Shown here: positions 56,355 to 63,094 of the stretch, piece after piece
Layout: the number at the start of each line of letters is the position of its first letter
How positions within the stretch are numbered: position 1 is the first letter of the stretch
Source of the DNA: Candidatus Curtissbacteria bacterium
Lineage (GTDB): Bacteria; Patescibacteria; Microgenomatia; Curtissbacterales; GWA2-41-24
Assembly (NCBI GenBank): GCA_030647775.1
Contig: JAUSJC010000007.1
Coordinates: forward strand, 53,947 to 117,946
Direction: 5' to 3'
Length of the DNA: 64,000 nt
Program-made: the position numbers and the translations under genes
The notes under the pieces: model-generated
Databases searched by the model: none
What the model was told of the DNA's origin: nothing
The model's input: the letters and a program-made list of their open reading frames with translations, nothing else

Positions 56355-57806
56355 ATGGACAACAATCAACGAGTCATTATCCATGCGGACTTGAATAGTT
56401 TCTTTGCAACGGCCGAACAGCAAACAAACCCTGCCCTACGCGGTAAACCGGTAGGAGTTATCAAAGCCCCGGGCAGAACTTGCATTATCGCCGCTTCCGT
56501 TGAAGCTAAAAAGTTTGGCGTCGGTACTGGCAGCCGCGTTTACGATGCCAAGAAACTCTGTCCCGAGATTATTCTGGTGCCGGCTAACTTTAGCAAATAC
56601 GAGAAAATGACTTACCGTTTTATTGATATTTGCAAAACTTATTCACCGGCTTGCGAGGTCTTTTCACTGGACGAGTGTTTTATCGATGTAACGGAAACGG
56701 AATTTATCTGGCCGCGCCCGCCACGCAATGCCAGTCTTGAACAACTCGCTTGGCTGGAAATGGGGAAAGCATTGCGAGGCAATGCGGGCGGGAAGAATGT
56801 TTTTAACATTGCCTTTGAAATTAAGGACAGGTTAAGGCGAGAAGTCGGCGATTATATGACTTGCTCCGTCGGTGTTTCCCACAACAGGTTTTTGGCCAAG
56901 CTTGCTTCTTCCCAAATTAAACCCGATGGGCTTTTTTGGATAACGGACGATAATAAACTTGAAGTTTTGGATAGAAGCAAACTGACGGATGTCTGCGGCC
57001 TTGGGGACGGACTGTATCAGCATCTGACCCGCGTCGGGATTGATAGTTTTCCAATACTTAGGGCAAAATCCATAACATTTTTGCAAGAACATTTCGGGCC
57101 GCACTGGTCTTTACATCTTTATAACTTAGCGCGGGGAATTGATGATTCAGGGGTAGGATCGATTCTCGAAATTCCCGACGCCAAAAGCGTTGGGCGCACT
57201 TATACAACCCACCGCAATTTATATAGAAAAGAAGAAGTTTGGCGCTTAACCCGTAATCTATGTGAGGAGACGGCGGCCAAAGCCCGCAAGATGCATTTGG
57301 CGGGCCGGTACGTAGGGTTTTGTCTTCGCGGCGGGCCTGCCCGCATCGCTACCCGCCAACAGCTACACAGTTCTGGGCGGGTTGCTGGCGGGGAAGTGTC
57401 AGAGTGGGGACATTTGACTTTAAAAAATTATATTAACGACGGCAAAATTCTTTTTGATCTATGCTTGCAAATTTCTAAGAACTGGAACTTCTTCCAACAG
57501 CCCTTCGACTTCGCTCAGGTCTTCGACTCCGAGGTCGCTCAGACTCGAGGAGGTCTTCGACCTTATGTGCGTTTTTGCGGAGTAACACTGGGGATGCTTA
57601 CCAAATCGGCGTATCTCCCCTCTCCCCTTTTCGTTTCTGATAGCCGGCGGGTAGATCTAATAAAAACAATTGACAAGGTTAACGGCAAGTACGGAGACTA
57701 CACCATTTACCCGGGCCAACTGCTTGGAACGAGCTTAATTCGGCCGGAGGTAAACGGTTTTTTCGGCGACCGCAAATACCGGTTAGACTTTGCAAGCAAA
57801 AATTAA
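56355..57806 (+). CDS. Y-family DNA polymerase (DinB-like) with three repeat-encoded inserts
   Basis: From ATG 56355 the 483-residue protein has IIHADLNSFFATAEQ, the catalytic SLDECFIDV, CSVGVSHNRFLAKLAS and a helix-hairpin-helix with DVCGLG. It performs translesion synthesis. Three segments absent from relatives coincide with palindromic DNA: residues near 121-146 (56717-56792), 326-346 (57330-57392) and 382-402 (57500-57562). Together they add about 70 residues, which explains the excess over the usual 400-420. All are in frame. Confidence 0.9.
   Translation: MDNNQRVIIHADLNSFFATAEQQTNPALRGKPVGVIKAPGRTCIIAASVEAKKFGVGTGSRVYDAKKLCPEIILVPANFSKYEKMTYRFIDICKTYSPACEVFSLDECFIDVTETEFIWPRPPRNASLEQLAWLEMGKALRGNAGGKNVFNIAFEIKDRLRREVGDYMTCSVGVSHNRFLAKLASSQIKPDGLFWITDDNKLEVLDRSKLTDVCGLGDGLYQHLTRVGIDSFPILRAKSITFLQEHFGPHWSLHLYNLARGIDDSGVGSILEIPDAKSVGRTYTTHRNLYRKEEVWRLTRNLCEETAAKARKMHLAGRYVGFCLRGGPARIATRQQLHSSGRVAGGEVSEWGHLTLKNYINDGKILFDLCLQISKNWNFFQQPFDFAQVFDSEVAQTRGGLRPYVRFCGVTLGMLTKSAYLPSPLFVSDSRRVDLIKTIDKVNGKYGDYTIYPGQLLGTSLIRPEVNGFFGDRKYRLDFASKN
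56717..56792. repeat. Palindromic insert 1 in the polymerase gene
   Basis: CCCGCCACGCAATGCC at the left and GGCAATGCGGGCGGG at the right, with a further GCATTGC. The build resembles the CCCGCC...GGGCAGG family. It falls between the catalytic palm motif and the next conserved helix. Confidence 0.75.
57330..57392. repeat. Palindromic insert 2 in the polymerase gene
   Basis: Inverse copy of the element at 53380-53438: CCTGCCCGCATCGCTACC, then CAACAGCTACACAGTTCTGG and GCGGGTTGCTGGCGGGG. It lies in the region for the little-finger domain. Confidence 0.88.
57500..57562. repeat. TTCGA-type insert 3 in the polymerase gene
   Basis: CCCTTCGACTTCGCTCAGG and several further CTTCGAC/GCTCAG units give QPFDFAQVFDSEVAQTRGG in the protein. 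The same unit type is intergenic elsewhere. Confidence 0.75.
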
Positions 57807-57919
57807 AAGCGGGTTAAACTAACTAAAAAGTTTTTTGGGAGGGGGAATTATTAATATATAACTAGAGGGCGGGCCATAGAGCATTACAACCCGCCACTTG
57901 CTAATTACCAGCGGTGTGC

Positions 57920-58012
57920 TTACTTAGCAACTTCCTCTGTTTTAACTTCTTCAACTGCCGGTTTTTCTTCAGCAGCGTCTTCTACTTTTTCTTCTGTTTT
58001 TGTGTCGTCCAT
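57920..58012 (-). CDS. 30-residue acidic peptide
   Basis: ATG at 58012 follows GAGGGGGTGAAATAT, a strong ribosome site. The product is Glu/Lys/Ala/Val-rich (starts MDDTKTEEKVEDAAEEKP). Small acidic proteins with strong ribosome sites recur in this window. Function unknown. Confidence 0.6.
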   Translation of the reverse strand: MDDTKTEEKVEDAAEEKPAVEEVKTEEVAK

Positions 58013-58039
58013 ATATTTCACCCCCTCTCAAAAATGTTG

Positions 58040-58468
58040 TTAATTTATACAAAGCTTGTGGTTAATCAAGTGAAGCAACTGGTCGGGATTTTTCATAAGG
58101 TTTACTTCTATCCAGGAATCGTAATTGTCATGTTTTTTCAAGGTATTGACCTCGGACGCGAAAAGTTCGTCATCGAGCAGGAAAAATCTGCGGTTAAAAT
58201 CGATGGCCTCGGTTTTATCCAGCCGAAAAGTAGTCGGCTTAATTTTCTCAAGCAGGGCAACGGTCGTCGGCAAAAGAAACTGGGATAAGTATTTAATTAA
58301 GGCTTTGCTGTCACCGTTGCACTTGGAAGTCAGCCAGAAAACAGAATAATTTTTCAAAATATATCCGAGAAATTTATCGAGATGTTGCGCGGGCGCGACA
58401 CCCCTTGTCAGGATAACCCCATCGACATCGATATAAATATTTTTGGGCAAAACTTTGATCTTTTTCAT
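58040..58468 (-). CDS. HAD-like small protein
   Basis: The 142-residue product has IYIDVDGVIL (motif I DxDG) near residue 11, WLTSKCNGD (motif II) near 45 and FLLDDELF (motif IV) near 96. It resembles short HAD hydrolases without cap domain. Substrate unknown. It lies just downstream of the helicase gene. Confidence 0.7.
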   Translation of the reverse strand: MKKIKVLPKNIYIDVDGVILTRGVAPAQHLDKFLGYILKNYSVFWLTSKCNGDSKALIKYLSQFLLPTTVALLEKIKPTTFRLDKTEAIDFNRRFFLLDDELFASEVNTLKKHDNYDSWIEVNLMKNPDQLLHLINHKLCIN

Positions 58469-58473
58469 ATAAC

Positions 58474-59658
58474 TCAGACAAATGTTAACGCGGTACCTTT
58501 CTTCTGCATCCGGCCGGTCCTGCCAATCCTGTGGATGTAATCATCATAGGAAGCGGGCATATCGTAGTTTATCACATGGCTTACGTCTTCGATATCGAGC
58601 CCGCGTGAGGCAACGTCGGTAGCCAGAAGTATATGAATTTGATTGGTACGGAATTGATCAAGTGTTTTTTGCCGTTGGCTTTGGCTTTTGTTGCCGTGAA
58701 TTGCCCCCGCCTTAAAACCGCGCCCGGCAAGTTCATCGGAAAGCCTTTGGACTCCCCATTTAGTCCGGCCAAAAATTAATACCTTATTAAAGCCTTCCTG
58801 GATTAATAAGTCGTGGAGTTTGTCTACTTTTTGTTTGCTGTTTTCAACCTTAATAATTTCCTGGCTGATATTTTCAACCGTATCCCTAACTTTAACCGAA
58901 ATGGTTACGGGGTCGGTGACAAATGTTTGGATAATTTCTTTGACCTTTGAAGAAACGGTTGCCGAAAAGAAAAGCGACTGACGCCTCCCGGGAAGAAGCG
59001 AAATTAAGTACTTGATGTCTTTGATAAAGCCGATATCGACCATGCGGTCCGTTTCGTCCAGTACCACACTAGCAAAGCCGCCAAGGTGCAGGCAGTTCTG
59101 GCGGACAAGGTCGATTATTCTTCCCGGTGTACCAATGACAAAATTAGGCCGATAGGCAATTTCCGTTCTCTGCCTTCTCATACTGGTCCCGCCAATACAA
59201 AGGGCCGATTTTATACCAAACCCCCTGGCGAATAGGACCAGTTCGTCCTGAATTTGTAAAGCCAGTTCGCGGGTTGGAGTGATAATCAGAACATTTTGAG
59301 TCCTGTCCTTTATAACTTTATCGATAAGCGGAATTAAAAACGCGGCGGTTTTACCCGTGCCGGTGTTGGCAATGCCGATAACGTCCTTGCCTTCCAGAAT
59401 TGCCTCAATAGCCTGATCCTGGATCGGGGTTGTTTCAGTGTAATTTTTGGCGGCAATATTTCTTTTAATGCCCTCATCGATAGCGAAATCCGCAAATTTA
59501 TGTTTGGGGACATAGGCCTCGCGGATGGGCACATCGCTGGGCATATTTTTGCTTTGGCCGGCCGTAATTGCCCATAAAAGGCCCTGGTCGGTTCTGGCAC
59601 TCGGCCTTGGAGAAAATCTTCTCCTGAAACCTCCTCTTGGTCTAAATCTTTGCGGCAT
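58474..59658 (-). CDS. DEAD-box RNA helicase (DETD variant)
   Basis: The 394-residue core has an Arg/Gly-rich N-terminus, a Q motif (TPIQDQAIEAIL), Walker A ANTGTGKTAAF, motif Ib TPGR, motif II DETD in place of DEAD, SAT, and motif VI HRIGRTGRM. It lacks a long C-terminal extension. It likely remodels RNA in ribosome assembly or decay. Asp as last residue of motif II is kept, so activity is expected. Confidence 0.92.
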   Translation of the reverse strand: MPQRFRPRGGFRRRFSPRPSARTDQGLLWAITAGQSKNMPSDVPIREAYVPKHKFADFAIDEGIKRNIAAKNYTETTPIQDQAIEAILEGKDVIGIANTGTGKTAAFLIPLIDKVIKDRTQNVLIITPTRELALQIQDELVLFARGFGIKSALCIGGTSMRRQRTEIAYRPNFVIGTPGRIIDLVRQNCLHLGGFASVVLDETDRMVDIGFIKDIKYLISLLPGRRQSLFFSATVSSKVKEIIQTFVTDPVTISVKVRDTVENISQEIIKVENSKQKVDKLHDLLIQEGFNKVLIFGRTKWGVQRLSDELAGRGFKAGAIHGNKSQSQRQKTLDQFRTNQIHILLATDVASRGLDIEDVSHVINYDMPASYDDYIHRIGRTGRMQKKGTALTFV

Positions 59659-59659
59659 G

Positions 59660-60150
59660 TTATTTTTGTTTGTTTTTAGAAAAAAGTTGAAGAAGTAAAC
59701 CTACTTTAGGCCCGCAGACCACGTAGTGGACGAGGACCGCAAGCTCTGCTTAATTAAGAGTTGTATTTGTGAATAGGGAGAAAGATACTTTAGTAAAAAT
59801 AAAACAATAGACTATCTTTATCTTGTCTAATCAAAAATTATTCGAAGTTAAGCAGAGTTACTGCTTCAATCTGCAAATCTAAAATACAGTATAGCAGAAA
59901 ACGCGAATTAATTCAACTATAAGCCCACTTCGTGAGCTTGCGTCCTTGGGGACTAAGGTTCAGTGACCCAAGGGTCTTGGAAATGCTATAACCCTGAGTA
60001 GTTCGACTTCGCTCACCATTATAATCTATCGAAGGGGAACCAAGTCTTCTCGGAACTTGGGTTATTATACTCGAGCCTGTCTGTTGAGAGCAAAAACAGC
60101 TTTAACTATCCCCCACTGGGTATTGGACTAGAGTTTTAAATTCTAAAAAT
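59660..60150. repeat. Gene-free stretch rich in short repeats
   Basis: Contains the CCGCAAGCTCTGC repeat, a TTCGACTTCGCTCACC unit at 59990-60040 and inverted CCAAGTCTTCTCGGAACTTGG (in two arms) near 60045. No gene was seen. Confidence 0.5.
59708..59751. repeat. CCGCAAGCTCTGC repeat, intergenic copy
   Basis: AGGCCCGCAGACCACGTAGT, then GACGAGGACCGCAAGCTCTGC. An inverted relative lies in the 3' end of the NYN gene at 60671-60715. Confidence 0.65.
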
Positions 60151-60154
60151 AGGT

Positions 60155-60167
60155 TATAATTATCAAC
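60155..60167 (+). promoter_or_regulatory. -10 box of a leaderless promoter
   Basis: TATAAT at 60155-60160 lies seven bases before ATG 60168. Confidence 0.5.
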
Positions 60168-60737
60168 ATGAATAAAGACAGCAACTTTGCCTTTATAGAC
60201 AGTAATAACCTCTACTTGGCGATAAAGGATTTAGGCTGGAGTCTGGACTACGAACATTTTAGAAAATATCTTAAAGAAAAATATCAGGTTACAAAAGCTT
60301 ACATGTTTATCGGCTTCATTGAAAAACATAAGGATCTATACAAAAGTTTGCAGGAAAAAGGGTATATTTTAATTTTTAAACCCACTCTTGTTTATAAAGA
60401 TGGTTCTACGAAAGGTAATTGTGATGCTGAATTAGTATTGCAGGCTATGATTGACTTTAAAGATTACGACAAGGCTGTTTTAGTAACAGGAGACGGAGAT
60501 TTTTTCTGTTTAGTTGATTATTTAATAAAACAAAAGAAATTTAAAAAATTACTTGTTCCAAATCAAAAAAAATACTCGGCACTTTTAAAATCTGTACCTT
60601 CTGAATACTTGGCTTTTGTATCAGAATTGAAGAATAAAGTGGCTTATAAGCAAAGCTTTTCTACGAATAAGCAAAGCTTGCGGTCCTTATCCTCGATGAC
60701 TCGGACTGCAGGCCTAAAAAAGAAAAAAACCTCATAA
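60168..60737 (+). CDS. NYN-domain (LabA/DUF88-like) putative ribonuclease
   Basis: The 189-residue protein has the PIN-like NYN fold: FAFIDSNNLYLA near residue 10, KGNCDAELVLQA near 86 and LVTGDGDFFCLVDYL near 107, supplying the acidic metal site. Members cut RNA. The last 30 residues (KQSFSTNKQSLRSLSS...) are encoded by a repeat at 60671-60715 and are probably not part of the fold. Confidence 0.85.
   Translation: MNKDSNFAFIDSNNLYLAIKDLGWSLDYEHFRKYLKEKYQVTKAYMFIGFIEKHKDLYKSLQEKGYILIFKPTLVYKDGSTKGNCDAELVLQAMIDFKDYDKAVLVTGDGDFFCLVDYLIKQKKFKKLLVPNQKKYSALLKSVPSEYLAFVSELKNKVAYKQSFSTNKQSLRSLSSMTRTAGLKKKKTS
60671..60715. repeat. CCGCAAGCTTTGC repeat inside the NYN gene
   Basis: GCAAAGCTTGCGGTCCTTAT, then CCTCGATGACTCGGAC and TGCAGGCCT: an inverted relative of 59708-59751. 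It supplies the C-terminal codons. Confidence 0.65.
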
Positions 60738-60959
60738 AGACGGAACTTTATAAGGCGTTTTTCGTGATAATTCTAATCTGTAGTATACAAAAATAAATAA
60801 AAAGTGTCAACTTTTTGAAACTAAAGTTCTATACACACGATTGGGGTTCTTAAAAAACGAAGTTAAAAATGTCCTGTGGCTCCACGAATTAGTAACGTGG
60901 CCACAATATAAATCACCACTTCGAAATGTAGCTTCTACTATGATAAAATAATCCAGATC

Positions 60960-60999
60960 GGCTCCATCGTCTATTGTGAACTTGTGAGCAAAAGACGAT
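60960..60999 (+). repeat. Duplicated tRNA-Glu 5' end with a hairpin
   Basis: GGCTCCATCGTCTAT (60960-60974) equals 61016-61030. Inside it ATCGTCT pairs with AGACGAT at 60993-60999. Confidence 0.75.
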
Positions 61000-61015
61000 A
61001 TCAAAGATTTCACAA

Positions 61016-61090
61016 GGCTCCATCGTCTATCGGTTAGGACGGGACCCTTTCAAGGTCCAAAGCGGGGTTCGACTCCCCGTGGAGCCACCA
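61016..61090 (+). tRNA. tRNA-Glu (anticodon TTC), integration site
   Basis: Acceptor GGCTCCA/TGGAGCC, anticodon stem GGACC/GGTCC with loop CTTTCAA, T loop TTCGACT, discriminator A and an encoded CCA (61088-61090). It is the only tRNA here with CCA. The recombinase gene on the other strand ends inside it, so its 3' part is probably the att site. Confidence 0.93.
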
Positions 61091-62625
61091 ACGTTGGGTG
61101 ACTGATCTAGTTTTGCCTCGTTTAGGTTGAAAAGGGGCGATATTCGGTGGTTCGCCAAGCACCCTTTCCTTATTTGTTGAATACCCTCCGGGAAGATCAT
61201 CTTTTGTAGCCTCACTTTAAGGTCAGATGGTGCCTCCGTCCACGCTAGTTCGACATCTTTGATAAATGCAAAAGCATAATCTAAAAGAGCGGTAACTTCA
61301 AACTCGCCCACTGCTGTGTCAACAAGGGTTCTTTTGGCTAGCATTATCTTATTTTCAATGTCGATACTTTCTTTCCGTATAAGTTCATCGGGCATTAATC
61401 CCTTCTTTGCAACTTCAAGTAGTCTTTTCTGATCGGATTGCAAAATAGCAATTTCGTTCATTTCTTTGGTAAATTGTCCTTGAATTTCTTCCTTGCGTAC
61501 CTCATAACGGCGTATAAATGTTGCTTTGAACTTTGTGATAAATTCGTCTGATGGTTTAACAGCCCGCAAGTATTCAACGAAGTCATTTTCAAGTTCTGCC
61601 TTAGGAATCATCCGGGCATATTCGGGGCAAGTCTTTGTCCTGCAATAGTAATATGCGTACTTACCACTCTTGGCGTTAGCACCCTTTAAAAAGACGCTAC
61701 AGCCTCCACAACGGATGAAATAGCGAAGAGGGAACTGTGGATGGTCATGTATCCGTAGCGGGGTTGGATTCGTCATTTGAAGTTGCATTTCTTGGCATCT
61801 AACAAAGATGGGTTTACTTATCAATGGCTCGTGTTTGCCCTCGATTAAAACTCCCTCCCTGTTTGCAATGAACCCGCAGTAATACCAATTATTGAGTATC
61901 TTGTGGATCGACTGTTCATAAAAGTGCAAATGCTGTCCTTTATAATTGCGGATAATTTGTTGAGATAATTCTTTTGAAAGGGACGCTTTTGTTACTGTAC
62001 CTGTTGAGAACTGCTTAAAAATATACTGGATGATATGGGCGCAAGTTAAATCGACAACATGAGGGGTTAATTTAACGCCCTCGGGCTTAATTGCGGGTTT
62101 ATAGCCAGATGGTGGTCGCCAGGGGTATAAGCCTTGCTCGACCCGCTTCCACATCGACTCTTTTTGCCAGTTACTCTTCATAGTGTTATCGACTTGAGCC
62201 CACCCTGAAAAGATTGCTTCTATCAGCGGTCCCATAATTGGGTCATCAATAGGTTCTGTGGCAGATTCCAATCGTATACCTAGCTTTAACAACTCTGCCT
62301 TCATCCAATAATGCTGGGCTGTATCTCTGGCAAAGCGGGATAGTTTATACACCACTAGTACATCCATCTCTTTTTTGTGAGCCTTACAAAAGCTGATTAA
62401 ATCTTGGATTCTTTTTGTGTTTGTATCTTTGGCGGAAACTGCTTCGTTTTTAGATATGGGGCCAACTTCGTAACCTTTAGTCTGGCAGTATCGCATGCAC
62501 CCTTCTTCCTGCACCTCAATAGACACGCCGCCGGTTTGCTTATCGGAAGAGTAGCGGAGGTAAAATCCTGCTATGATCACTTTTCCCTTGTCACCTATCT
62601 CAACGTTAGCATTTCTGTTTTTCAT
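61027..62625 (-). CDS. Large serine recombinase (integrase)
   Basis: The 532-residue protein has the resolvase domain with the catalytic Ser in YLRYSSDKQ near residue 27, KLSRFARD, a recombinase domain, a zinc ribbon (CGGC and CRTKTC) and a coiled coil. It integrates phage-like or conjugative DNA. The last residues (GGSTGSRTPLWTLKGSRPNR) are encoded by the antisense strand of tRNA-Glu, so integration into the tRNA defined the stop. Confidence 0.93.
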   Translation of the reverse strand: MKNRNANVEIGDKGKVIIAGFYLRYSSDKQTGGVSIEVQEEGCMRYCQTKGYEVGPISKNEAVSAKDTNTKRIQDLISFCKAHKKEMDVLVVYKLSRFARDTAQHYWMKAELLKLGIRLESATEPIDDPIMGPLIEAIFSGWAQVDNTMKSNWQKESMWKRVEQGLYPWRPPSGYKPAIKPEGVKLTPHVVDLTCAHIIQYIFKQFSTGTVTKASLSKELSQQIIRNYKGQHLHFYEQSIHKILNNWYYCGFIANREGVLIEGKHEPLISKPIFVRCQEMQLQMTNPTPLRIHDHPQFPLRYFIRCGGCSVFLKGANAKSGKYAYYYCRTKTCPEYARMIPKAELENDFVEYLRAVKPSDEFITKFKATFIRRYEVRKEEIQGQFTKEMNEIAILQSDQKRLLEVAKKGLMPDELIRKESIDIENKIMLAKRTLVDTAVGEFEVTALLDYAFAFIKDVELAWTEAPSDLKVRLQKMIFPEGIQQIRKGCLANHRISPLFNLNEAKLDQSPNVGGSTGSRTPLWTLKGSRPNR

Positions 62626-62779
62626 CTTGCAAGACCTTTTTTTTGACTAAGTAGCTATCGATGATAAGATCACAAAAAGATTCAAGCATTAGGTCAAATT
62701 CCTCGTTCTGGTCTAGAGCCGAAGCTGTTAGATCGCCTAAAACGTCCGTTTGCCCGTTAAGTGGGGTATTCATTATCAT
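62606..62779 (-). CDS. Small acidic helical protein upstream of the recombinase
   Basis: From ATG 62779 (or 62773) the product of about 57 residues reads MNTPLNGQTDVLGDLTASAL and goes on with EEFDLMLESFCDLIIDSYLV. It overlaps the recombinase start by 20 bases. It may regulate excision or be a small element protein. Function unknown. Confidence 0.5.
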   Translation of the reverse strand: MIMNTPLNGQTDVLGDLTASALDQNEEFDLMLESFCDLIIDSYLVKKKVLQDEKQKC

Positions 62780-62803
62780 TTTCTGCTTTGTAAAGTTCCC
62801 TTT

Positions 62804-63037
62804 TTAGTCGAGTCCATATATATCCTTTGCCCATTGCGGTTTTTGGTCTACAGGTACGTGCAACTGCCAATAATTCCTACCGCCTACTTGCCTATAAGGG
62901 TCATTTGCCTTAGTGAAACGTGTTTCAGACGGCGTAACCCTTTTTTCGTTATTTTCGTTTATTTCGTAACCACCGTTAAAAATTTCCGTGCCTGTTGCCC
63001 TCTTCAAACTTTCTTTTACCAATAATAGATAGTTCAT
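62804..63037 (-). CDS. Hypothetical protein of the integrated element
   Basis: The 77-residue product starts MNYLLLVKESLKRATGTEIF and ends QKPQWAKDIYGLD. No domain was recognised. Spacing and strand suit an operon with the recombinase and the DUF3987-type gene. Confidence 0.55.
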   Translation of the reverse strand: MNYLLLVKESLKRATGTEIFNGGYEINENNEKRVTPSETRFTKANDPYRQVGGRNYWQLHVPVDQKPQWAKDIYGLD

Positions 63038-63094
63038 AAAGTAGTAATTTTTAGAATTCTCGCTATACGAAAGAAACGAATTAAACGAAATAAG

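Noticed and set aside
60807..61013. Minus-strand frame of 68 codons upstream of tRNA-Glu
   Set aside because: It overlaps the duplicated tRNA 5' end and hairpin, has no ribosome site and no recognisable domain.
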